The translations under genes were made by a program, and so were the position numbers. Below are positions 39,326 through 47,387 of a DNA stretch of 64,000 bases, one piece after another. Under the pieces are notes generated by a model. That model saw nothing but the letters and a program-made list of their open reading frames with translations, was not told the DNA's origin and searched no databases. The stretch covers positions 1,550,001-1,614,000 of the forward strand of contig NZ_JACCFM010000001.1 in NCBI RefSeq assembly GCF_013410665.1, in the 5' to 3' direction. Position 1 is the stretch's first letter. Every line of letters starts with the position of its first letter. This stretch comes from Leifsonia psychrotolerans. Lineage in GTDB: Bacteria > Actinomycetota > Actinomycetes > Actinomycetales > Microbacteriaceae.

Positions 39326-40234
39326 CTACACGCCCAGCGAACGGGCATAGAGCGCGGCGCCGACCATCGTGGCAGTCGTGCCAAGTCTGGCAGGAACGAT
39401 AGCGGTCTCGGCGAGGCCCATCATCGCGTATGCCCGGAAACTCGCCCGAACACTGTCGAGATAGAGATCGCCGATGTCGACGACTCCACCGCAGAGAATG
39501 ATGATGTCGGGATCGATCAGGGCTGATCCGGTCGCCAATGCGTGGCCGAGAGCGTTCGCGCCGTCACGGATGGTAGTGATCGCGTGGGCGTCGCCGCTGC
39601 GCGCCGCAGCTGCGATCTCACGAAGCCCCACACTGTGGCCACCCCCGTTACGGTGTGCGCGTTCCATGGCCGGCCCGCTCGCGTACGCCTCGACATGGCC
39701 GGCGGCGCCGCACGAGCACAGCCGGTCACCGCGTCCCAGTGGGATGTGGCCGATTGATCCCGCCGATCCGGTGCGGCCGAGCACGAGTGTTCCGCAGGAG
39801 ATCAGGGCGCCACTCACGCCAGTACCGACTGCAACGACGAGAGCCGACTGCACACCGCACGCGGCCCCGGCTCGAGCTTCGCCGTACCCCGCGGCGTGAA
39901 CGTCATTGAGTGTCGTGACGGGCAAACCGGTTGACGCGGCAATGCAGTCGCTGATGCGAGTCCCGGTCCACGCTGGGAGGATATCGGTCGCATGGGTGAC
40001 GGTGCCGTCGCTACCGATCGTGCCCGCTGATCCGATACCGATCGAGCTGACCGGCTCTCCGCGACGTTGGAGCGCCTGGACCATCTCCACGACGGTGGCA
40101 AGAATCGAATCGGGGCCCGCTTCCGCTGGTGTCGCGGCTCGGAGTACAGCGCCGACCACCTCACCCCACTCATCGATTGTGGCGGCCGCGATCTTGGTTC
40201 CCCCGATGTCGATTCCGAGGTTCAGACCCGTCAT
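39326..40234 (-). CDS. ROK-family sugar kinase (probable N-acetylmannosamine kinase)
   Basis: A 302-residue ROK protein. ATP motif GIDIGGTKIAAATID at the N terminus, the catalytic region TTLNDVHAAGYGEA (Asp), and the ROK zinc segment GHIPLGRGDRLCSCGAAGHVEAYASG. The usual CxCGxxGCxE has His in place of the third Cys. No helix-turn-helix domain, so a kinase rather than a repressor. The start overlaps the nanE stop by 4 nt; NanE acts on N-acetylmannosamine 6-phosphate, so this kinase most likely makes that compound (inference). Last gene of the importer-nanE-ROK operon. Confidence 0.85.
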   Translation of the reverse strand: MTGLNLGIDIGGTKIAAATIDEWGEVVGAVLRAATPAEAGPDSILATVVEMVQALQRRGEPVSSIGIGSAGTIGSDGTVTHATDILPAWTGTRISDCIAASTGLPVTTLNDVHAAGYGEARAGAACGVQSALVVAVGTGVSGALISCGTLVLGRTGSAGSIGHIPLGRGDRLCSCGAAGHVEAYASGPAMERAHRNGGGHSVGLREIAAAARSGDAHAITTIRDGANALGHALATGSALIDPDIIILCGGVVDIGDLYLDSVRASFRAYAMMGLAETAIVPARLGTTATMVGAALYARSLGV

Positions 40235-40908
40235 CGCGTCAGCCGCGGTGTCCGCGCAGCAAAACGTCGGGCAATGGCCACCGGATCGGTGATCGCGGCC
40301 CCAACGACGACGGCATGCGCTCCCGCTCGAAATGCGTCCTGAAGTTGTTCGGGGGCGCGGTACCGTCCTTCCGCTACAACCAGGATGTCGCGTTCTCGCA
40401 GATCTCTCACGAGCTGAATGTCGGGTTGTTCGTCATCGGCCGGCAGCGTGTAGGGCGTGTAGCCCGACAGCGTCGTTCCAACAATATCCACGCCCACGTT
40501 CCAGGCGCGCACACCCTCATCGAGAGTCGACACGTCGGCCATTATGCTGCACCCCAACTCTGTACGCACGCGGCGGAGAAGCTCGAATGAGTCTCCGAGC
40601 ACCTCATCGGTGGCGTCGATGGCAATAATATCGGCGCCGGCCTCAACGAGTCCGGCCGCGAGTTCAAACGTCGGGGTGATGATGTTGCGCCGAACGCCGA
40701 AGACTTTATGCAGGCCGATGATCGGCAGATCGGTGAACGCACGAATCTCCGCGATGTCCTCGGGGCTGTTGACGCGAAGTGCGACCGCTCCGCCCAGGAT
40801 CGCCGCTTCCGCCATCCGTGCCATCAGCGCTGAACTGCGCAGCGGACTCTCCTGCGGTGCTTGGCACGAGACGATCAAGCCGCCTCTGAGTTGATCGATG
40901 ACGCTCAT
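40231..40908 (-). CDS. nanE: N-acetylmannosamine-6-phosphate 2-epimerase
   Basis: A 225-residue TIM-barrel epimerase converting ManNAc-6-P to GlcNAc-6-P. Family motifs: GGLIVSCQAPQESPLR at the start (Gln/Glu substrate region), VALRVNSPEDIAEIR, PIIGLHKVF (catalytic Lys), ADIIAIDATD, ADVSTLDEGVRAWNVGVDIVGTTLSGYT and VVAEGRYRAPEQLQDAFRAGAHAVVVGAAITDP. It overlaps both the upstream permease gene and the downstream ROK gene by 4 nt (ATGA), so it is tightly coupled to sugar import. The NagA/NagB enzymes needed next are not in the window. Confidence 0.93.
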   Translation of the reverse strand: MSVIDQLRGGLIVSCQAPQESPLRSSALMARMAEAAILGGAVALRVNSPEDIAEIRAFTDLPIIGLHKVFGVRRNIITPTFELAAGLVEAGADIIAIDATDEVLGDSFELLRRVRTELGCSIMADVSTLDEGVRAWNVGVDIVGTTLSGYTPYTLPADDEQPDIQLVRDLRERDILVVAEGRYRAPEQLQDAFRAGAHAVVVGAAITDPVAIARRFAARTPRLTR

Positions 40909-41813
40909 TTGAGTGCTCCCGCGCTGATACCGCCGATGAAGAATCGTTGCCCGATCAGAAACACGAACAAGGCGGGCACTGTGAACAGCACACAGGCGGC
41001 CATCAATGGCCCCCAGGCAACGTCGTTCTGGCCGAAGAACGAGTAGAGCCCGATCGAGAGAGTGTACTGGTTGGGATCAGTGAGGTAGATCAGGGGGTTG
41101 AGAAAGTCAGTCCAGGTCCAGACGAATTGGAACACCGCAGCGGTCACAATTGCGGGGCGGGCGATCGGCACCACGATGGTGAGGTAGGTACGCAGCTCGG
41201 ATGCACCGTCGATTCGAGCGGCCTCGATCAATTCATCGGGCACGTTCAGAAGAAACTGGCGGATCATGAAGATCAGAAACGGTGTGCCCAGGAACGCCGG
41301 CACCACCAGCGGCAGATACGTTCCCATTGCTCCCAGACCGTTCCAGATTAGGAAGATTGGGATGAGGGTGACCTGGGGCGGGAGCATCATCGTCGTCAAC
41401 ACGATGATGAGCAGAGGCCGTGCCCCTCGCCATTTGACTTTAGAGAGCGAGTAGGCAACGAGCGGGGAGGCGATGATTGTGCCGAGCACGCACAGTCCCG
41501 ACACCAGGAATGTGTTGCCGAGGTAGCGCCAGAACGGCATCCCGTCGAAAGCCGCCCCGAAATTCTCGAAGGTCCAATTCTGGGGCAGGAGCCGAGGCGG
41601 AACGCTGAAGATATCGGTCATCTCTTTGAAGGCCGTTGAGAGCATCACAAGGAACGGGAAGACAAAGACCAGGGCGAGGAGCGACACCAGGAGTAGTCGC
41701 CACCCCGTTAGCCACGGGTGACGCCGCACACGGCGGCGGCCCGGTGAGCGACCGACTATCTCGTCAGGTTCCGCACTCGCCGTCGCGGCTTCCCGCCGGT
41801 CAACGAGAGTCAC
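40905..41813 (-). CDS. Sugar ABC transporter permease (MalG-type)
   Basis: A 302-residue inner-membrane permease with six helices and the EAA loop EAARIDGASELRTYLTIVVPIARPA, which contacts the ATPase. C-terminal GQRFFIGGISAGALK is typical of CUT1 MalG-like subunits. Its start overlaps the end of the other permease gene by 14 nt. No ATP-binding subunit is encoded in the cluster, so a shared MsiK-like ATPase encoded elsewhere is expected. Confidence 0.92.
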   Translation of the reverse strand: MTLVDRREAATASAEPDEIVGRSPGRRRVRRHPWLTGWRLLLVSLLALVFVFPFLVMLSTAFKEMTDIFSVPPRLLPQNWTFENFGAAFDGMPFWRYLGNTFLVSGLCVLGTIIASPLVAYSLSKVKWRGARPLLIIVLTTMMLPPQVTLIPIFLIWNGLGAMGTYLPLVVPAFLGTPFLIFMIRQFLLNVPDELIEAARIDGASELRTYLTIVVPIARPAIVTAAVFQFVWTWTDFLNPLIYLTDPNQYTLSIGLYSFFGQNDVAWGPLMAACVLFTVPALFVFLIGQRFFIGGISAGALK

Positions 41814-42732
41814 TGTGAACCCACCGTCGCGAGCTGATGAGGACCACGAGCGTGATGACGAGCGTGATCAAGAAAAGTACCCAGGCCATGGCAGAGGCGT
41901 ATCCCATCTTGAAGAAGCTGAATGCATTTTGGTAGAGATACATCGCGTAGGTCAAAAATGACTGTCCGGGCCCTGATCCCGCGTTGTTCAGTCGGGTCTG
42001 GGCCAGCAAATACGGCTGAGTGAATATTTGGAGGTACGCGATGATGTTGACGATGATCTGAAACAGGGTCACCGGTGAGAGCACCGGCCAGGTGATGTGC
42101 CGGAAACGCGCGAACGGCCCGGCGCCGTCGAGAGCGGCAGCTTCGTACAGGTCAGCCGGCACGTCTTTGAGTGCGGCCAGGTAAATGATCATGGTGCCGC
42201 CGACGGTCCAGAGCGACATGATGATGATGGCGGGCTTGCCCCATGCGGGCTCCTGAAGCCACCCGGGACCGTCAATGCCGACCAGTCCGAGAAAGTAGTT
42301 CATGAAGCCGTACTGACCGTTGAGGAGCCACCGCCACAGGTAACCGCCGACGACCACGGGCACGATCGAGGGCAGATAGACCAGCGCCCGGAATAACGGT
42401 TGGCCGCGAACCGGCAGGTTCAACAGGTGTGCCCCGCTGATTGCGATGACGATAGCCAGCGGAACGCCAATGGCGGTCAGAACGAGGGTGTTGGCCAGCG
42501 CTGTCCAGAAACTGGAATCCGTGGCCATCCGCTCGTAGTTGTCGAAACCCACGAACTCGGGAGCCTGGAACAGGTTGAAGTCGGTGAAACTGTAGAACGC
42601 CGACGCGAGGACAGGGTACGCGATGAAAATGACGAACCCGACGACGAAGGGTGAGGCGAACGCCAGGCCAGTGAGGGCCTGGCGTCGCCGCGCAACCGGC
42701 GATCGTCGAGTGACGACGCTACTTCGTTGCAT
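41800..42732 (-). CDS. Sugar ABC transporter permease (MalF-type)
   Basis: A 310-residue CUT1 permease with six membrane helices, the N-terminal LTGLAFASPFVVGFVIFIAYPV segment and the EAA loop EAAALDGAGPFARFRHITWPVLSPV. The ATG at 42732 is 14 nt inside the end of the substrate-binding protein gene; the upstream in-frame reading to 42768 is entirely inside that gene. Works with the MalG-type subunit at 40905-41813. Confidence 0.92.
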   Translation of the reverse strand: MQRSSVVTRRSPVARRRQALTGLAFASPFVVGFVIFIAYPVLASAFYSFTDFNLFQAPEFVGFDNYERMATDSSFWTALANTLVLTAIGVPLAIVIAISGAHLLNLPVRGQPLFRALVYLPSIVPVVVGGYLWRWLLNGQYGFMNYFLGLVGIDGPGWLQEPAWGKPAIIIMSLWTVGGTMIIYLAALKDVPADLYEAAALDGAGPFARFRHITWPVLSPVTLFQIIVNIIAYLQIFTQPYLLAQTRLNNAGSGPGQSFLTYAMYLYQNAFSFFKMGYASAMAWVLFLITLVITLVVLISSRRWVHSDSR

Positions 42733-44020
42733 AGCTGCTGGAATTCGCCAGCACGGCATCCAGGGCATCCTGCGGAGTTGCGACGTCCCGCGTGATGTCG
42801 TCGAATGCCTTGCCGAGGTCCGTTGAATACTCGGCGCTATACGGCATGCTGCTCAGAGCGTAAACGTTGTCGCTCTTCAACGCGCCCAACCAGGCGGAGA
42901 AGTTCGTGATTCCGTCATACGCGGTGCTGTCGAGAAGCGACGTCCGCGCCGGAAGGTTTCCGAGGGCGAGGGTGAACGCCGTCATCCCTTCAGGGTTGAC
43001 CAGGTAGGACAGGAACTTGCCGGCCGCTTCCTTCTTCTTCGAATTTGTTGGGATGAACAGGGTGCTGGCGGTCAGCTGAGTGGTGTCCTTGTGGTCGGTC
43101 GACACGTACGGAATCGCCGTGACACCCCAGTCGAGATCCGGAGCGGTAGTTGGAATGTTCAACGCGCGCCATTCACCGTCGATGACCATCGCTGTTTTTC
43201 CAATGTAGAACGGGTCCTGAGCCGACATGTACTCGCCGAGACCGGAGTTGAACGTCGCGATGTTGTTCGCGCCGAACTTGGTGGTGATGTTGTCCTGGTA
43301 CCACGCGGCCGCGGCAATATTGCCGGATTCGGTCGGGGTTGGGGCGCCGTCGGCATCCCAGGTTCCGCCGAAGTTGTAGCCGAGCGTGGTGAGCGTCGTG
43401 CTGACCGACGGGTCCCCTAGCCCCAACTGCGTGATCCCGCCATCCGCTCCCTGCTTGGTCAAAGCCGCGATCGCCGTCGCAAGTTCGTCCATCGTCGTGG
43501 GCACAGCGACGCCGGCCTCGGCGAGGAGCGTCTTATTGTAGAGCAGTTGGAAGCTGTGCACGGCAATCGGCATGGAATAGATCTTGCCGTCAAACTTCAT
43601 CTGGTCCAGCGCCGCCGGAACGAAGTCGTTCAGGTCAACGTTCTCCGCCTTGAGATACGAATCCAGCGGCGCAATGATTCCCTTCGACGCCCACGAACCG
43701 ACCGAGTTGCCGAAGTGGTCGGAGATGTCGAATGAACCCTGACTGGCCGACATCGAGGTGATCTGCTTCTGGAAGTCGGGGCTCGAGATTCCCTTGACAG
43801 TGACTTCGCTCTGACTCGCGTTGTAGGTCGAGATGATCTCCTCGATCGCTTTCGCTTCGGCACCTCCCCAGAGATAGGAGAACGTGATCTCGGTCGCTCC
43901 GCCCGCCCCGGTTCCGGCAGAGGAATCGGTGGAGCACGAGGTTAGTGCTGCGACGGTGAGGCCCGTGACCAGACCGACAGCCAGGACCTTCCGTGCAAGA
44001 AACCTGCGGTTGACGTTCAT
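42719..44020 (-). CDS. Sugar ABC transporter substrate-binding lipoprotein
   Basis: A 433-residue extracytoplasmic CUT1 solute-binding protein. The signal peptide runs to the lipobox LTSC (VGLVTGLTVAALTSCSTD), followed by ITFSYLWGGAEAKAIEEIISTYNASQS, typical of cluster-1 binding proteins, and the signature AMVIDGEWRALNIP. The ATG at 44020 has GGAG upstream; the earlier in-frame start at 44038 is less likely. First gene of the operon to the ROK kinase. The ligand is inferred to be ManNAc or a ManNAc-containing saccharide from NanE. Confidence 0.92.
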   Translation of the reverse strand: MNVNRRFLARKVLAVGLVTGLTVAALTSCSTDSSAGTGAGGATEITFSYLWGGAEAKAIEEIISTYNASQSEVTVKGISSPDFQKQITSMSASQGSFDISDHFGNSVGSWASKGIIAPLDSYLKAENVDLNDFVPAALDQMKFDGKIYSMPIAVHSFQLLYNKTLLAEAGVAVPTTMDELATAIAALTKQGADGGITQLGLGDPSVSTTLTTLGYNFGGTWDADGAPTPTESGNIAAAAWYQDNITTKFGANNIATFNSGLGEYMSAQDPFYIGKTAMVIDGEWRALNIPTTAPDLDWGVTAIPYVSTDHKDTTQLTASTLFIPTNSKKKEAAGKFLSYLVNPEGMTAFTLALGNLPARTSLLDSTAYDGITNFSAWLGALKSDNVYALSSMPYSAEYSTDLGKAFDDITRDVATPQDALDAVLANSSSYATK

Positions 44021-44161
44021 AGAAGCTACTCCAATCAAAGTATGTGAGGCAGTGCGGCACTCGGTGCTTGGCCGTAAGTATTGCCCAATTATTTCGAACT
44101 GCGCAATCTTTTCCGCAAAAATGCCTGAAAATGCTCAAAAATTCGGCACAGTGCTCTTTCC

Positions 44162-44173
44162 TGGTACACACCA
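44162..44173. promoter_or_regulatory. Candidate GntR/HutC operator (TGGT-N4-ACCA)
   Basis: The palindrome TGGTACACACCA lies 8 nt before the -10 box of the GntR gene, in the divergent region shared with the importer operon. It matches the TGGT-N4-ACCA core of operators bound by DasR/NagR-type GntR regulators of amino-sugar genes. Binding by the adjacent regulator is inferred. Confidence 0.55.
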
Positions 44174-44180
44174 AAGGCAA

Positions 44181-44186
44181 TATGCT
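44181..44186 (+). promoter_or_regulatory. -10 box (TATGCT) of GntR gene, leaderless
   Basis: TATGCT lies 6 nt before the ATG at 44193. The 44021-44192 region is clearly more AT-rich than its surroundings, consistent with two divergent promoters. Confidence 0.55.
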
Positions 44187-44192
44187 GACGGA

Positions 44193-44930
44193 ATGATGAA
44201 TCCCACCACGAGACCGGCGAAGTTCGAGCTGGTCAAACAGCACCTCGTCTCAGTGATCGATGGGGGGCTGGCCCCTCACGAAAAACTACCGACGGAACGC
44301 GACCTCGCCGACGAGTTCGAGATCAGCCGTCTGACAGTGCGGCGCGCGCTCGATCAGCTCGAGAACGACGGCGTTGTCTACCGGGTTCGCGGTGCCGGTA
44401 CGTTCGTCAGCGAACAACGGATATCGAAATCATTCGAGCTCACGTCGTTCTCCGATGACATGCGTGCGCGCGGTCTGACTCCGGGGTCACTCTCGGTCAC
44501 CGTCGCGACCATTCCGGCCGGCGCTCGCATCGGATATGCACTCAAACTCAGCCCTGCCGAGCCTGTCGTTCACATTCGGCGGATTCGCACCGCGGACAAC
44601 GCTCCAATGTGCTTTGAAAACTCATACCTGCCCGATGCCCTCGTCCCGGAACTCACGGAACACCTGGGCACCCGGTCGCTCTACGAAGTGCTCGAGGAGC
44701 AGTTCTCGATCCGCCTCGAACGCGCTGACCAGACCATTAACGCCACCGTGCTCGACCCCGAAACAGCAACGCTGCTCCAGGCCCCACCATTCAGCCCCTC
44801 GTTCCTCGTCACCCGCACCGGTTACGACCGCCGCGGTCGGGCCATCGAGTTCGCCGAGACCCTCTACCGTGGCGACCGCTATTCGTATGAGCTCTCCGTA
44901 CTCCGCCCCGGCTCACACAGGGAGAGCTGA
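44193..44930 (+). CDS. GntR-family regulator with UTRA domain (HutC/DasR type)
   Basis: A 245-residue repressor. Winged helix at residues 8-75: KFELVKQHLVSVIDGGLAPHEKLPTERDLADEFEISRLTVRRALDQLENDGVVYRVRGAGTFV region. The UTRA ligand domain follows (ALKLSPAEPVVHIRRIRTADNAPMCFENSYLP, ending IEFAETLYRGDRYSYELSVLR). HutC/DasR/NagR-type proteins sense phosphorylated amino sugars. The start is supported by the TATGCT box; a longer in-frame reading into the binding-protein gene is not credible. It overlaps the DUF4127 gene (TGATG) and is divergent from the importer. Confidence 0.9.
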   Translation: MMNPTTRPAKFELVKQHLVSVIDGGLAPHEKLPTERDLADEFEISRLTVRRALDQLENDGVVYRVRGAGTFVSEQRISKSFELTSFSDDMRARGLTPGSLSVTVATIPAGARIGYALKLSPAEPVVHIRRIRTADNAPMCFENSYLPDALVPELTEHLGTRSLYEVLEEQFSIRLERADQTINATVLDPETATLLQAPPFSPSFLVTRTGYDRRGRAIEFAETLYRGDRYSYELSVLRPGSHRES

Positions 44931-46435
44931 TGCACGACACACGCACCCGAATTGCTCTCCTTCCACTCGACGAGAGACCCGTCAACACCCAGCTTCCGGC
45001 GGATGTCGCTGCGATTGCCGGCTTCGAACTCGTTCTGCCCCCGACCGACGCTCTCCCCCGATTCCGGGAGGCCGGCAATCCCGATCGTCTGGCCGATTGG
45101 CTCACCGCCGAGGTCCAGAAACCGAACACAGCCGCGGCCATCGTCTCAATCGATACCCTCGTGCACGGCGGACTGATCCCCGCACGGATTTCGACCGAGA
45201 CAACAGCCAGTGCCATCTCGAAACTTGACCGGCTCCGCGCTATCAAAGACAGCAACCCCAATGTCGCCCTCTCCGCGGTCTCTCTCATCACGCGCGCCAG
45301 CGACTCCTACTCGAACGTCGAAGAACCCGAATACTGGGACCAGTTCGGTCGTGAACTTCATCATCTGGGTGCCCTCACTCACAGATCCTGGGCCGATTCG
45401 GGAGTGACGCCCGACCCGCCCGAGCTTCCCGAAACGGTTCGAGCCGACTTCGCTGCGCGTCGATTGCGCAACCATCTCATCAATCTGGCCGCTCTCGGCC
45501 TGCGCTGGGAGGGAGTCATCGATTACCTGGCCATCACGGCCGACGACACCGCCCCGCACTCCTCCGGCTCCGCCGAACAGAACTGGATCCGTTACTGGCA
45601 GCTTCTCCGGCCTAGTTCCGGTGTCGCCGCCTACCCGGGTGCTGACGAGACCGGCGCCGTTTTGGTCGCCCGAACCATTGCCGCGCAGCGCGGAATCTCA
45701 CCCACCGTCCGTGTCGTCGCGGCCGACCCGACCGGACTTTCGCTCGTCCCTCCGTACGAGAATGAACCCCTCACTACTTCGATCCGACGTCAAATCGCCG
45801 CTTCGGGCGCACAGCCTGCCACGGACCACGCCGACATCGTGCTTGTCATACACACGCCCGATCCGCAGCGCGGAGACATGTTCTCACACACCACGCCGGC
45901 GACCGACCGGTCGGCCGTGGCCGGCACCGTCACCGCCGTTCGCGAGGCCCTGAGTGCGGGCAGCGCCGTCACTATCGCCGACGTTCGCTACGCCAACGGA
46001 TCCGATCCCGCCCTGATCACTGCCCTCGCGGCCGCGAGCCTGCTGGAACACCTCACGGCCTACTCGGGCTGGAATACGGCTGGCAACGCGCTCGGCAGCG
46101 CTCTCGCCCAGGCCGTAGCGGCCGCTGTCGCCGACCAGACCGGCACCCTCAACCAGGCAGCGACCCACCGTGCCCTGATCCGCCGCCTTCTCGATGATCA
46201 TGCCTACCAATCGGTGCTTCGCGCGCGGCTGGCCCCCACACTCTTCAACTCGACCATCCGACCTGTCGCCGCTGCCCAAGCCCGTCACGCGGAACCAGCG
46301 ATTGCACGCTTGCTTCAAAATGAACTCGATACCCTCGGGCTCCCCACCCCCCTGGTCGTCGAGCGTGTCGGTCTGCCCTGGAACCGGAGCTTTGAGGTCG
46401 AGATCTCGCTGGCAGACGGTGCAACTCACCCCTGA
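44930..46435 (+). CDS. DUF4127 family protein in amino-sugar locus
   Basis: A 501-residue soluble protein. The family signature RIALLPLDERPVNTQLP opens the protein. Further polar conserved blocks: AAIVSIDTLVHGGLIPAR, VSLITRASDSYSN, GVIDYLAITADDTAPHSSGSAEQ, AAYPGADETGAVLVARTIAA and the C-terminal LGLPTPLVVERVGLPWNRSFEVEI. The Asp/Glu/His-rich blocks suggest a metal-dependent hydrolase or lyase, but no function is established to my knowledge. Coupled to the GntR gene by a TGATG overlap and divergent from the importer-nanE-ROK operon, so it probably processes the same sugar. The stop abuts the convergent PHP gene stop (TGATCA). Confidence 0.82.
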   Translation: MHDTRTRIALLPLDERPVNTQLPADVAAIAGFELVLPPTDALPRFREAGNPDRLADWLTAEVQKPNTAAAIVSIDTLVHGGLIPARISTETTASAISKLDRLRAIKDSNPNVALSAVSLITRASDSYSNVEEPEYWDQFGRELHHLGALTHRSWADSGVTPDPPELPETVRADFAARRLRNHLINLAALGLRWEGVIDYLAITADDTAPHSSGSAEQNWIRYWQLLRPSSGVAAYPGADETGAVLVARTIAAQRGISPTVRVVAADPTGLSLVPPYENEPLTTSIRRQIAASGAQPATDHADIVLVIHTPDPQRGDMFSHTTPATDRSAVAGTVTAVREALSAGSAVTIADVRYANGSDPALITALAAASLLEHLTAYSGWNTAGNALGSALAQAVAAAVADQTGTLNQAATHRALIRRLLDDHAYQSVLRARLAPTLFNSTIRPVAAAQARHAEPAIARLLQNELDTLGLPTPLVVERVGLPWNRSFEVEISLADGATHP

Positions 46436-47305
46436 TCAGGCGTAGACGGGCTCCGAGCCACTCGCCTGTGCGATGAGGGCGTCGAGAACCTCGGGTGCCG
46501 TGGTGTTCTCGCCCAGTCGATTGAGCTTTCCGTCGCCGTGATAGTCACTGGAGCCCGTGACGGCCAAACCGTAGGCCTCCGCCAACGAGGCCAAGCGCGC
46601 CTTCGCCTCCGGCTTGTTTTCACGGTGATCCAGTTCGAGTCCGAACAGTCCTGCCTCCGCCAGCTCGGCCAAATGACGCTCCGAGACCACATCCTCCACT
46701 CCCCGCGTGGCCGGATGCGCCAGCACGGGTACTCCCCCGGCCGCACGCACCAGGCGCACCGCCTGAAGAGGCTCGGGCGCATAGTGCGGCTGATTGTAGC
46801 CCGACCGCCAGTGCAGAATCCCGGCGAACGCGTCACTCCGGGTGGGCGCAAATCCGTGCGCGACGAGGGCATCCGCGATGTGTGGACGGCCAATCGTGGC
46901 GCCGGGCGTCGTCTGGGCGAGCACGTCGTCCCAGGTCAACGCATAGTCGACGCCGATGCGCGCGACCATCAGCTCGGCCCTCGTGAGGCGGGACTCACGG
47001 ATGCGCGCGGTCTCGTCGACGATGCCGGCATCCGTCGGATCAAACAGGTAGGCGAGCAGGTGCACGCTCGAGAAGCCGTGCAGTGTCGAGAATTCCATGC
47101 CGGGAATCAGCGTGATTCCGGCCAGCCGGGCGGCAGCCGTGGCCTCGGCCCAGCCCGCGGTCGAATCGTGATCGGTGAGCGCGACGGTGCCGAGCCCGGC
47201 CACGGCCGCGGCCTGAATAAGCTCGGCGGGGCTCTCGGTGCCGTCGGAGACACGCGAGTGCGTGTGCAGATCGATCGGCCCCGTGAAACGCCGCGCAGTA
47301 GTCAT
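46436..47305 (-). CDS. PHP-domain phosphoesterase (YciV/RNase AM-like)
   Basis: A 289-residue PHP protein: IDLHTHSRVSDGTESPAELIQAA (motif 1), ALTDHDSTAGWAEA (motif 2), GMEFSTLHGFSSVHLLAYLFDP (motif 3), VLAHPATRGV and TGSSDYHGDGK (last motif with metal His). Closest described relatives hydrolyse 3',5'-nucleotide bisphosphates (pAp) or trim 5' ends of RNA. The ATG at 47305 follows GGAGAG and a TAGCAT box, so either leaderless or with a minimal leader. Divergent from pepP. Confidence 0.9.
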   Translation of the reverse strand: MTTARRFTGPIDLHTHSRVSDGTESPAELIQAAAVAGLGTVALTDHDSTAGWAEATAAARLAGITLIPGMEFSTLHGFSSVHLLAYLFDPTDAGIVDETARIRESRLTRAELMVARIGVDYALTWDDVLAQTTPGATIGRPHIADALVAHGFAPTRSDAFAGILHWRSGYNQPHYAPEPLQAVRLVRAAGGVPVLAHPATRGVEDVVSERHLAELAEAGLFGLELDHRENKPEAKARLASLAEAYGLAVTGSSDYHGDGKLNRLGENTTAPEVLDALIAQASGSEPVYA

Positions 47306-47311
47306 CTCTCC

Positions 47312-47317
47312 ATGCTA
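47312..47317 (-). promoter_or_regulatory. -10 box (TAGCAT) of PHP gene
   Basis: TAGCAT on the minus strand is followed by GGAGAG and then the ATG at 47305, a 6-nt spacing that fits a leaderless start. Confidence 0.45.
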
Positions 47318-47387
47318 GTTGGGCAATGCGGCGGCGACGGCCCTGCGCATTCAGCGAGAGCGGGGTCAGCAATGGAAGAATGGAGGC

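Noticed and set aside
39326..46435. Complete sialic-acid catabolic operon
   Set aside because: NanA lyase, sialidase and sialic-acid-specific transporter features are lacking; only nanE and a ROK kinase support an amino-sugar route.
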